Shown here one piece after another: positions 1-11,200 of a DNA stretch of 64,000 nt. The stretch lies in NCBI GenBank assembly GCA_030248195.1, contig JASAND010008357.1:62001-126000 (forward strand), given 5' to 3'. Both the position numbers and the translations under genes were made by a program. The notes beneath the pieces were generated by a model. That model saw only the letters and a list, made by a program, of their open reading frames with translations, was not told where the DNA came from and ran no database searches. Source of the DNA: Trissonchulus latispiculum. Taxonomy: Eukaryota > Nematoda > Enoplea > Enoplida > Ironidae. Each line of letters starts with the position of its first letter. The first letter of the stretch is position 1.

Positions 1-157
1 CTGTTAACTTTTCAGTGAAGTCGGGACAACGCATTTTTTATCCCCTTGGCCCCCCATTAAGACTCCAAAAATTTATGTTTCAAAATTTTTGAATCCATCA
101 GCCTCCAATTGCAGTTTTAGGCCTTTGCCCCGAATTAAAAAGATTATCAATGATTAG

Positions 158-179
158 CAAGAGTACATAATAGATAAGA
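158..179. repeat. Solo left end of the CAAGAGTA MITE family
   Basis: CAAGAGTACATAATAGATAA and two further bases match the complement of 10524-10545 perfectly. The adjoining DNA does not resemble the full-length foldback copy. Confidence 0.6.
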
Positions 180-1023
180 AAAACAACAATTGCCACACTA
201 GTCTAGTCAGACAGCCAATCGGCTATTGCTCTCAGTTTCTTCAGCTACTGACTTCAGCGCACACCAACTCGCTAGCGTGCTGATCTGTGCTCTACACTAT
301 GAGTGCTTTTGTGGCTGTGCTGTCTTTTTCGTGCGGTCAGTTTATGAAGAATGATGCTTGCCACACACTTATCTATTATGAACCAGTAAACTGCAATTCG
401 AAAAGAACCAAGAAAATTGTAACAAGGTACGCGCACTCTATAAAGCAATGTTTGTTCAACACAAAAATATGTAAGTTTAGTTTAGGTAAACTCACAAGTA
501 TACAATACGTTGGACGGGTGTATAAGCACCGCCAGTGTGATACAAGAAAAAGGTCTCAACAAGACATAGACAAGTCTGAGCTTCTAAAATCCAAACACAA
601 GACTATCGTTTCGGAAGCAGCCCTCCTGTGTTATAGTTTACATTTAGCCATTTGGCCAAACCAATTTAAGACTGAAAGTGGTGCTCCTGTCTGAGAGAAA
701 TGGAGTCAAGTTCACCGGATTAACTGTGACACTTGAGCAAAATTAGAAAGGAAATAAACTTGTATTAAGCTTAAGCTTTGCCTCAACCTTCCGTTTGATG
801 TCACCTTGACTATCGGAATTGGCTGTCACTTCATGTGAGCGCCAGTGAATATTGTGACAATTAATATATAATCTGTAAGGCAGCCTTGAATCAAAAATAT
901 AGATTATGCTAAGACAAGTCTTCTCCGTTTATGGAATTATTATTCCTAAAAAGTTTCCTTTTCTGTGTTAAATATCAGTCGTTCACGCCGAAAGGTTGAA
1001 ATTAGCTTTAACTAGTCCTGACC

Positions 1024-1090
1024 AGGGGTGGTTGAGTGGTAAAGCGTTCTACTAAAGATCAAAAACTTGGTGATTCGATCCCCACCCTCG
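1024..1090 (+). ncRNA. Degenerate tRNA-like sequence (possible SINE head)
   Basis: GGGTGGTTGAGTGG fits the RNA polymerase III A box and GATTCGATCCC fits the B box, at tRNA-like spacing. The outer ends can pair (GGGTGG with CCACCC), but the T-arm and anticodon arm do not fold cleanly. A tRNA-derived repeat fragment is more likely than a functional tRNA. Confidence 0.35.
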
Positions 1091-3336
1091 ACTTTTCTAC
1101 ACATCTTTCAAATCCTGATTTCAACCCATTCACACTTCGTTGATTTTCGGATTTGGAAAATACATTAATACTTAGAGAATTCGGACAGAGAAGAGATTGT
1201 ATCGGTCTAAAATATCTGTCTTGGTGGGTGGCACTGCAAATGTGACAAACTTTGACAAAAAGATGGTTGCTTTCCAAATCCAGGTATTTGCATAACAATT
1301 TAGATCTAATAACGATCTGTTGTGAAATGAATAGTTTTGAGGAAATAAGCTAGCCAGGAATAGAGCTAAGTCGTCTAGACAAAACTTGTGCTCCGTGAAC
1401 ATAAATTAGGCAAATATCTTCTCAAATGAATTCTGAATTCTCCAACATCTAACCCTGAAGAATAGCCATGTATGCTACTGAATAAGAACGGTAAAGGTAT
1501 GCAAACTAAGGTATGTGTGTGTTAATGTATATATGTATGTGTGTGTTAGAATATTGTTAAAGGTAGGCACTATAAAGAGTGAGTGGCTAATGTAAAAGCA
1601 ACCGGCAAAAAGTTTGGAACAGAGAACTATTTTTTGCTCTGGTAACTAAGCAAATGCTAATGTGGGGCTGAAAATGGGAGAAGGTAGCCTCCTTCTGAGA
1701 AAAGGATTAAAACATTTGAATTTAATCATCATTAATTGGCAGAAGTGACACAAATTTTGAATGTTGCCAGAAGGGACAAAAATGGAGCGAGCATTGAATA
1801 ACGGGAAAGAAAATGGAAAAGGTCATAAATTTTGGAATAAAAAATCTGAAAAATTTAAGAGAAATACTTCAAGCGATGAATTTAAATTTTTACTACAGCA
1901 ATCAGAGGAACAAAAATTAGTTTGACTTTTTCCCAAATATAGTAAAATCATGCGTAAACGTTTTTCCAACTAATTAATATATTTACAGATAATTAATTCT
2001 ATATATAATTAACATACAGTTTGCTTGTCAATATTTTGTAAGCTCTAAAATTACATCGATATATTTACTGATTTGTTGCAGCTCCGTTTTTGCAGTTTTT
2101 GCGTTTTTCAGTCTAAAAAATATTCTGAAATGTTCTTTCCAGGATTACATAATCTGTATACCACATCTGAAATGCGATTTTTGAATAAGTTTTAGCCTTC
2201 AAAGAACAAACCATCGAACCAGCTTATTAAAAGGAAATAACTCAGTAAAATTTGAATGAATTTCAGTATTTATCTGATGTAAATAGAGTATATTGGAATA
2301 TTTTATCTGTAAAACACCAGTGTTACTTCTACAATATCGACGAAACCTAATTAGCTAACTGGTATATTCCAGCTAGGCAAGCTCAGCCAACAGTAAACGA
2401 GCTTACTGTCGGCCAATTGGCTGGCCAACGTAAAGATCCGCCAAAAAATTTGGGCCTATCCCAATACTACGGCAGCGCTAGCCAATTACTAATACTTAAA
2501 TATTTATACCTCGGGCATATTGCTCAGCTTAACCCTTACACTTACTTACACTTAAGCCCTTACACTTAACCCTTACACGCTTATCAATCTTTCCTATGCC
2601 TGCTTCCCTTACACTGGGACTGAAGCTAGGTCTTCCACTGGCCAACTTAGACGTTTGGGACAGAAAAATACAGAGGTTGGACAGCTAAGGCTGGAAGAGA
2701 TACCAAAAATGATGAATTTCTCAATCTCAACCGTTAGTAAGAGAGCCGTCGAATTCGGATATTTTTGACAATACCCCCCACCACGACTCAGCCAGTTTTA
2801 TTAAAATTTTGAATGTAGGGAACTGGAACTCGCGTGAATTACCATAAAGTGAAAAAACTAAAAAATTAAAAATATAGAAAATTTTAAAATTTTAAACATT
2901 TTTATTTTCAGCTGACATCAAGTAAAATCGAATATATCCTTCCTTCAGGATGTATCCTTCGTTCGCTATAGCTGTTTCAAGTTCCGGGATAGATCGTATT
3001 TAAGCTGAATGAAATCCTAGGTTCATTTGCATATTCCAAATAGCTTAATAACTTCTTATCCCACTTCCTAATCAGTTACGAGTAAGATTCTGCCTACAAT
3101 GGTTTTCTGCATCTATCCTGTTTCGTCCAAACTTTACTTTCCGAGCCCATCACTCCCCAACCAACGGTTTTTGTAGTGAATTGTTGTACCCTTTCTTTAT
3201 TTGGATATAGTAGACCTCATCAAAAATTCTACCTGGTTGGTATCATGTCCTCCTTGCGGCTTCCTCACCAAATTACTCACGTTTTCAACCGTGCCTCTGC
3301 TTCTTCAGGTCCAACCGTCCAAAAAGCAACCCCCCC

Positions 3337-4331
3337 TAAGGTGGAGGAATCCTTTCGAGTATATTTAACCCGTACGGCTTTAATCCTTTACGTAGATAGC
3401 TAAAACTTGCGAAATGACCTATTTCCATGCTATTTAACATTCTGGGACCAGTCCCGCATTTTTAGGCCAAAAGATAAGAAAGTTTTGGTTTTTGGCCTTA
3501 GGCTTCCAGTAGGTAGACCAGACACATAATTGGTTGTTATGGCTGGAAAGAGGATACAAAAATGAACATTTTTGCTTTAACAATCCTTGAGCTATCTCCA
3601 AGTAAGTATAAGCAAAAAAACCATTTTGAGGGTCAAAAATTGCCATTTTTGAGGAAATCAGTTTTTTTCAAAATTACTGCCAAACCTTACGAACAATTTT
3701 GGTGCTTTTATACTCAATCGATACAGCGTCCAAATGCACATTTTATGAATCCCTACTAGCCGGACTTTATTGCTTTCAGCTAGAGATTTGGCCGGAAAAC
3801 CATTTTGGAAAAACTGCGGTTATTTTGTTTTAAACATCGATTTCTCAAAAACTACTCGACAGATTCCGGAGATTTTTGGCAGAATGGAAATTAGTACTAT
3901 TGCGGAGGGACTTTTTCTTGGTTTTGGCTAAAACATTCCTAGTTTCGAGAAAATTTAGTGCAAATTTGAAAAATTTAGTGTCTCCGTGCATTTTGCAAAT
4001 TTTCTCAAACGTTAGGTGACACTGAGCGAAACCCCACAAAAGGTCCCTCAGCCCATATGTCCTCTGTATGATAGCGCAAAAGGAAACTTTGTCTGGCTCC
4101 GCAGTTTTGAAAAATCGATGTTCAAAATTTTTTGGTTTATATTTAGCCGTTATGTCAGAAAATGTTTGTTAATTTTTTGCTAATTTTGTTACTTTTGTAA
4201 GCTCATGTGAATATCCTGATTATAAGCTTTAAAACGATGTATAAGCTCTTTCCAACTCCCAAAATTGCGAAAGTTATAGCGTTTTAAAAATTACCACAGA
4301 AGCACTGCACAAAAGCAAACCACCATCTTAA
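3337..4331. mobile_element. TTAA-bounded non-coding element, ~1 kb, divergent copy
   Basis: The left end TAAGGTGGAGGAATCC and the right end ACCACCATCTTAA are imperfect inverted repeats. The interior resembles 45550-46477 and 60531-61546 (shared patches such as GGACCAGTCCCG, GGCTGGAAAGAGG, CTCAATCGATACA). No protein survives. The TTAA ends suggest a piggyBac- or Kolobok-type target; the autonomous partner is not in view. Confidence 0.55.
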
Positions 4332-5031
4332 GCGGGGGCGACTAAAATGGGGGTGCCCCGAATTTGTCCTATTGGCCTTGTTTTTGGCGAAGTTAAAGAG
4401 CAAGGGTGTGGTCAAAAAATACTTGGTCGTTGGTTCTTAGCTGCCTTCCAGCCACGTGCAGTCGTCGCGTTTATGTGCCCGACCCCCCCCCCTTTTCACA
4501 ACTACCAACATAATTAATTAAAAATCTCTGCTAGATGCAAGACCCTAGCTTCAAGATTGTCATTGGCAAATATTCTGCGGCAGAATTTCTTGCCATTTGT
4601 CACAAATGAGTACTCCTATAGGGCCTCTGTATATGCCAAATTACAACCTTATAGCTCGCACCAGCAATAAAATATTCCTTTCGTTAGCAAATTTTCAAAA
4701 TTTTGCCGAAACTTCAACTTTGAACAGCAATTCCCTTATATGCAGATAAGATACCGATGTCTAGTATTTTTCTGCAGATAGGGGCACATGTGCCAAATCA
4801 TATTTGCCAAAGAGAAGCTAGGGTCTTGCAACCAGCAGATTTTTAATTATGTTGGTAGTTGTGAAAAAGGGGGAGGGGCGGGCACATAAACGTGACGGCT
4901 GCATATGGCTGGAAGGCAGCTAAGAACCAACGAGCAAGTATTTTTTTGACCACACCCATGCTCTATAACTTCGTCAAAAACTAGGCCAATCGGGCAAAGT
5001 CGGGCCAAAAGTGTAGTCGCACACCCCTTAA
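4328..5031. mobile_element. TTAA-flanked foldback MITE, ~0.7 kb
   Basis: Long imperfect inverted arms: GGCACATAAACG, CTGGAAGGCAGCTAAGA and TTTTTGACCACACCC on the right are mirrored on the left. TTAAGCGG flanks both sides. It sits exactly at the TTAA end of the preceding element, so one element inserted at the other's boundary. Confidence 0.7.
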
Positions 5032-5665
5032 GCGGCATTCTCCTTTGATTTCCAAATTAGGTACAGCCGTAGTGACAAGAGACTGGAGGATTTTTCCACA
5101 ATATCCCAGACCCCGACCCCCGCTCTACCGACGCAGTCATCATTTCAGATGACACTCCAGGCTCTGGCACCCGGAACCTGGGCCGGACAGAGACATCTCC
5201 AGTGGAAAATTACCTTTGCCTATTCTATAAGTCACACTCGCGCTTCTTTAATTATGCAAATTCACACCACAAATTACAAATAATGGGAACAGCCAGCAGA
5301 AAATCATCTTAAACATCCTTAAACACCATCGTTTACACTTTCACAAATGGGAAACAGCATAGTCGACACCCGATTTCCGACCATCTCTACAAATGACAAA
5401 AATTATAAAGCAAACAAAAATGCAAAAATGAATAAATATAAAAATAGAACATCACAGGTGCCCGAAAAAACTAATTATAGCCATGCATTCACAAATCCAT
5501 TATGCACACATTTCTGCAAACAACAACTTCGAGACACGTATGTAGTACATATTCTGTCAAGCATGAAAAACATATTAGCAAAACCAACACATGCACATTA
5601 AGTAGTCTGAATGATTATTAAATATGTTGATATTACCATTAAACAGACACAAATAAAACTGAAAC
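5032..5665. other. Unassigned AT-rich spacer
   Basis: No coding or structural evidence. Contains AAATACAAAA-like runs and a short unsupported open frame (5347-5601). Confidence 0.4.
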
Positions 5666-6336
5666 CAAGAGTACATAATATAAGAGTATGAAACTCTTAC
5701 ACTAGCATGTACAAATCATGCTAGGTATGCTCGGTTCATTAACTCGGGACCCCCCCCCGTAACTTCCGGGGGGGGTCCCACTTTACACTAATTACACGCT
5801 TTCATATAAGCGTGTGTCTGCTCGCTGATTGGCCCACTAGCCTACGGCTTACTGTAGGTAATTTATTAGTTATTTTAATTAATTGATTATAACTTTAATT
5901 AGATTAATTAAGGCAATTAAAAAACTAGTTCGACAACTTTGTAGCATTTTTTCTGCTCTTTTCAATGAGATAAAAATTGTTGCATAATACAAAAATTCGC
6001 AGGAATGTAGTGTGCAACAATTTTTATATCATTGGAAAGAGCAGAAAAAATGCTACAAAGTTGTCGAATTAGTTTTTTAATTGCCTTAATTAATCTAATT
6101 AAAGTTATAATCAATTAATTAAAATAACTAATAAATTACCTACAGTAAGCCGTAGGCTAGTGGGCCAATCAGCGAGCAGACACACGCTTATATGAAAGCG
6201 TGTAATTAGTGTAAAGTGGGACCCCCCCCCCCGGAAGTTACGGGGGGGGGGGGTCCCGAGTTAATGAACCGAGCATACCTAGCATGATTTGTACATGCTA
6301 GTGTAAGAGTTTCATACTCTTTATTATGTACTCTTG
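5666..6336. mobile_element. Foldback MITE with ~300-bp arms, 7-bp target duplication
   Basis: Nearly perfect palindrome: the arms at ~5666-5975 and ~6025-6336 mirror each other, with a short loop around 5976-6024. Ends are CAAGAGTACATAATA and its complement. CTGAAAC flanks both sides (5659-5665 and 6337-6343), giving a 7-bp target duplication. Each arm has a poly-C/poly-G block. The same terminal sequence occurs at 158, 8881 and 10545. Confidence 0.8.
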
Positions 6337-6343
6337 CTGAAAC

Positions 6344-7906
6344 ATACAAATTTAACCCTGACCAGAAAAACTGGGGGACAAGAAATACCAAAAACCGTTT
6401 TTCCGGAAACTCTGCGCTGCAGGATAAAAATTTTAACCACTGATATACGAAAAGACGCACCCAAAAATCATATTATATAAAGAATCTAACAAGCGAAAAA
6501 ATACCAATACTGTCTTTACAAAACTATATAATACATTATAATCTAACAGAAATACACAACACAGAATTCGGTCCATACACCAATACTAATACGCTGCCAC
6601 TAATACGCATTACAAAGGTGAACAGGCAAAATGAATCGTTCTAAATGGTAGACTTTGGGGGAGCAATTAGTTAAGACCTGGAAAGGTACGGGTGGGGGGC
6701 AAATACCAATTTCCAAACCGCTTTATATCAAATCCGGGTTGCGGTTCCGGTTCCAACCAGTTCTGACAAAACCGGTCGTATCTCAGCCTTTTGCAATATG
6801 TAGCGACGATTATCTAAGCACCGGTCTGCCACTACATTATAATGTTTAAAGATTAAGTATATACTTAATTTTTATTATTAAGTACGTATACATAAGAACA
6901 TACATACAAGTCCTTCAAAACAAATATATACTGTGTTTTCTTCACATGCAAAGAAAATGGGCACTGTACTGAAATAACATTTATTTTGCAATTCTTGTAG
7001 TTTTATTGAGGGTTTTAACAAATTCTAATTTTTTCAAATTTCGTTAATCACCAAATGTACATTTCTTTTGCAATTCTTCTAGTTTTATTCAGGGTTTTAA
7101 CAAATTCTAATTTTTTCAAATTTCTTGATTCACCAAAAGTACATACATCTTGTATGTAACGTTATGTCAAGCTAAGTTTTATAATGTGTATCTAAAGAAT
7201 AGCAACAGTAATTACAAAACATAAGCTACTGTACAAATGCTGCAAATATATACTAGCTCACTGACAGATAGTGCGTAAATTAAGAATATCACGCAAAAAC
7301 ACCAATATTTAGCGACTAAAACAACCCATCACGTAATTACATAAAGCACACAGAGCGAATCACATATAACCAAGCGCTTAACCGCACTCTAAGCGTGACA
7401 CCCCTTCTGACATATAACGGCTGACCCTCCCGCAAATTATTACCCAGTCAGAACAGGGGTAAGCTCACTACTTAATGCTTGTTGTGTGTTAACACTCCAA
7501 AACGCAGGCACAGCATGTGCGCGAATTTTGTGTCTGCTTCGAGCTTTAGACCACAAGCATAGCGGGCGAATTTGCTTGATCTACTAGAGCCCAATTTGCA
7601 GACTACGTCACGCAGAGAATGCGTCACACTTGTAATACATAGAGTAATAGTATGCCTGTTGTCACACTATTGATCTCATGTAACACCATGGAAAGATTAA
7701 CATTTGAGATCCTCTGAAAATGATATTACGAAGAATCAATTTTCAAAATAGGAGTGTACGAAAAAATCAAGACCATAGCAAACATTTTAATGCATACATA
7801 AATCAACCCCACAGTTCAAACTCCTCCCTCCGTTAAATTTCCGATTCGTACGTATATATTTCTAGCTATATGACCGCCCGCTCTTCTAGGCTACATTATT
7901 TCTGTA
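6344..7906. other. Region downstream of PDZD8, likely partly 3'UTR
   Basis: AT-rich, with no coding evidence. It holds the tandem duplication at 6977-7144 and presumably the 3' untranslated region of the minus-strand gene. The 3' transcript end cannot be set from sequence alone. Confidence 0.4.
6977..7144 (-). repeat. Tandem 84-bp duplication carrying candidate PDZD8 poly(A) signals
   Basis: Two direct copies (about 6977-7060 and 7061-7144) share TTTTGCAATTCTT, TTTTATT and GGGTTTTAACAAATTC. On the gene's strand each copy contains AATAAA (from TTTATT at ~7010 and ~7088), roughly 0.8-0.9 kb beyond the PDZD8 stop. Whether they end the transcript is inference. Confidence 0.4.
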
Positions 7907-8266
7907 TCAATTTTGTACATTCAGTAGGTACAGTTCTGGTGCACTGTTACAATGCTGCTGCTTGGCAATGGGCGTGGCTGGTGGGGAAGACGGGGTGGAA
8001 CCTTCGGAGGAGCCAACAACAACTGTCGATGGCTCGGCGGAGGAGGAGGAACCCGGGAAAAGACTGCAACTACTATCACTACAGTCAGATGAAGTCCCCA
8101 CTAGGAGTAAAGAATTTTCACCACAGTTGATAGAAACAGTGTCCTCCTTCTCCGCTTTTTGTTGCTGCGATTGCTGTTGTTGTTGTTGTTGTTGTTGTTC
8201 TGCCTCAGCCAAATCCAAACAGTGCTGCAGGCCAGCACAGTAGTGCAGCATCAGCACAGCCAGAGC
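7907..8266 (-). CDS. PDZD8: PDZD8 exon 18: end of coiled-coil, poly-Q and C-terminal tail
   Basis: 119 codons plus stop. It starts ALAVLMLHYCAGLQHCLDLA, matching the family's Ala-Leu-x-x-Leu-Met-(Ile/Leu)-His-Tyr-x-Ala-Gly helix, then has nine glutamines, a serine and three more, then a Ser-rich tail ending LLNVQN. Acceptor ATTCTAG at 8267. Antisense frames over the CAA/CAG tract look open but are shadows. Confidence 0.9.
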   Translation of the reverse strand, partial: ALAVLMLHYCAGLQHCLDLAEAEQQQQQQQQQSQQQKAEKEDTVSINCGENSLLLVGTSSDCSDSSCSLFPGSSSSAEPSTVVVGSSEGSTPSSPPATPIAKQQHCNSAPELYLLNVQN

Positions 8267-11200
8267 CTAGAATATATATATATATACATATACAGAAATG
8301 ATTATATCAATCAAAAAACACAGCCGGTTATTCGATCCGAAAAAAGAAATATCAGAACTTTTGCTACACATTTCTGCAAACAACAGCACAAATTCTAATC
8401 AATCTTGACTGCCAAAATGTGCCAGATCCCTCGGTCGGTGATACGCTACAATTTATTTAAAAGCAAACGGTATGCACAATACTGAATGAAGATCCTCACT
8501 CTATAATAAAGTGCAGTGCAATCACACCACACCCAAAGTAGCAAAATCCACCCAAACTATAACTAAGCTATCACATCTAATATTATGCCATTACCATATA
8601 TACATACAGGTAGAATCAACTCAAGATAAGGGACGGGCTACACAGAAAATGCAGGCAGATGATGATAGAGCACACACATACAGGGTGAATAAGCCCGTGG
8701 TAACAAACAACATCAAATGCAGTGATATCACGCCTTTAGTGTTTGTTTTTACAGTTTTCGTACTAGCTGCATTTTTTTAATAAACACACAAATCTTGCTA
8801 ACCAAACTAGCAAACCAACAGTATACGTACATAGTTTCTCTTGAAATGCCATTGCACATATATATAGACATCTGTCCTAGCAAGAGTATATAATAGAATA
8901 CGAGTACGAAACCCTTACACTATCAGGTACTAAACATGCTAGGCGTACAAGGTTCGCCAACTCGGGGGACCCCCGAAATTTTGATGGGGGCAAATTAACA
9001 GCAGGGGGAACAAGTTAAGCAACCCAGCGTGCCTAGCATGTTCGGTACATGATAGTGTAAGAGTTTCATATTCCTATTATACATTACATACTCTTGGTCC
9101 TAGGAAGGAAGGTAGTCATACGGTTTCGCAGACACTGTGCCCAATTTGGCTATCTCTCTCTGCGATAATTCACAAAGACAAAAGGCTAAAAGGCACTTCA
9201 AAGGCCAAAAGAAAGAAAGGATAGATAGAAATGGGTGTCTGCCAAAATGGATATTCCAGAGAACCTTTCGACTGAGAACAATTGCAATTTTTTCGCAGCA
9301 GCTAACCAAATTTGCAGAAAGTTTGGTCTGAATGGAAAGGTCGAGCCTCCTGCAAAAATATGAGGGGAAAATATGCTACAGGGGGGGGAAGAGTCACTGC
9401 CTTAAGAACGACATCGAAGAAAATAATGTACCAATGTACCAGCTAGGATTTAGGAAAGTACAGCGACGAAAGTTTGGTTCCATGCAAGATTATCTACCAA
9501 TTATTATATTATACATACTCTATACTATATCTAACACCCATCCATATATCTATATCCAACAAAATGAATTACGTAGGCAACATGAGGTAAAGGACCTTAC
9601 ATTGAAAAAAGAATAAACAAAAACGAAAATCCTTATTATCCGAATACGTAGATCCCGTTACCCCCTCGTAAACTGGTGTCATTTAACGAGAGTGAGGGGG
9701 TACCCATCAATCGCTCTTGTTAAAACGTTATCATATTTTTCTTCTTCTTCTTCCATAGCAGGCGGCGAAGCGTATCATATATGAGAAGGGAAGCCGCTCT
9801 AAATCTAGGCCCAGCAGACGTCTTCGCAGGGCAGACTACAAAGGGAAGCTCGGAATAGGGCAATAGAAGAGGTCCACCAAGCTCGGCGGTGTAATTTAAG
9901 GACAGGAGGTATCACTAGCGTAGCCAGAAAAAAATTTCGGAGGGGGGGGGCAAGCCAAAATTTTTCAGAAATTTGTGCTGAAACGGAACCATGTGGAGGC
10001 CGATTTCAAGCACAAGATGGTATTTTCGAGGCATTTTCTTGTTAAACTAGCGCCGCCGGCGAAAATTTTCTGGAAATGTTTACCCGAATTCATACTTGGT
10101 ATTAAAATTTTTTCTTTGGCCTCAGATTTCGGGGGGGGCATGCCCCCCTCGCCCCCCCCCCCCGGCTTCGCGCCTGGGAGGTATCCAGTTCCAACATGAC
10201 TGAAGTTGAAAACAGAAAAGGGAAGGATCAGCCATGCCCCGCACAACCGGAAGCCATTTAGCGCACGTTGACCAGGCGGATGCCAGAAAGCACCTGTTGG
10301 AATCACCATTCGATGTTCATGTCCATCGGATTTGCCACGGAGGCCGCCGTACCATTGCCCCCTACGTTCTAATATTCGCATGATGTAGCGGAACGCTGTA
10401 TATACACTGTAGCCTACGCAAATACTTATTATCTGGAAACAAAATTTTCAAGTGTAACGAAATGAGGGTCTCCTCCTCTAAGGAAATATGAGATGTGGCC
10501 ACACCGCACGCAAAACGTTATACTCTTATCTATTATGTACTCTTGACAGAAGAAAGCATCAAACAGAGGTGAGGGTGCTTAGGTGAAAGATGCTCATTCC
10601 GAAAGAAAAACAGAAAAGCAACAATATGATTATAAAACTATGGGTGGGTGATGAATCACTCAGGCATATATAGGGGAAATATTGATCTCACCCAATGGAA
10701 TAAATTGATACTGATAGACAACGAATGACAATACATGATGAGATTAGAAGAGAATGGAATTAGTAGAACTGCAATGCAATAACAAAAGAAAACACAATTT
10801 ACAATTCAAACAATATTATATGTAGGTAATTATCATCTACGTATAGGGGAATGTAAAACAATAAAATTTCGTCTTTTGGCAGGACAGGAATGGGGCAAAA
10901 TTTATTAGCAAGCATATCGTGGTCTGTATCTTGCAGTACTGCACTGTTAAAAAGTTTCAGCAGAAACCGTAGGACGAAATCTTTACCTTTTGAACACGAC
11001 GACGAATACAAAAACGATTTGCACAAAAAATTTTAACTTCTACTCTACATAAGATATTGCAGTTTGTCGTCTAAAGACACTTTACTACAATGTGTAAGTT
11101 TTCTGAGTGCCTAACGAGCTCTCCTGCAGGGATAAACGAGTTAAACTGTTTTAGCTCCACTCTTTTAATTCTTGCGCAAAAAGGGCCTGAGTCGAATGGG

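Larger units (their letters stand above)
1..3336. other. AT-rich region without a supported gene
   Basis: I see no coding evidence here. A plus-strand open frame at 287-694 (135 codons) has no recognised domain, no splice context and biased low-complexity residues. Local features are the end of an inverted-repeat element at 158, a tRNA-like fragment at ~1024, short TG/TA runs at ~1500-1555 and a CTTACA-rich patch at 2530-2580. Confidence 0.5.

Noticed and set aside
287..694. 135-codon plus-strand open frame
   Set aside because: No recognised domain, no conserved motif, no clear promoter or splice context in repeat-rich DNA.
2525..2580. Telomere-like CTTACAC/AACCC repeats
   Set aside because: Irregular and only ~50 bp; not a TTAGGG array.
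7962..8398. Plus-strand frames with Cys/Leu runs
   Set aside because: Antisense readings of the poly-Q coding tract in exon 18.
9965..10381. 138-codon minus-strand frame
   Set aside because: It spans the boundary of a hAT-like MITE, so the frame is a chance join; the part outside the MITE is unidentified.
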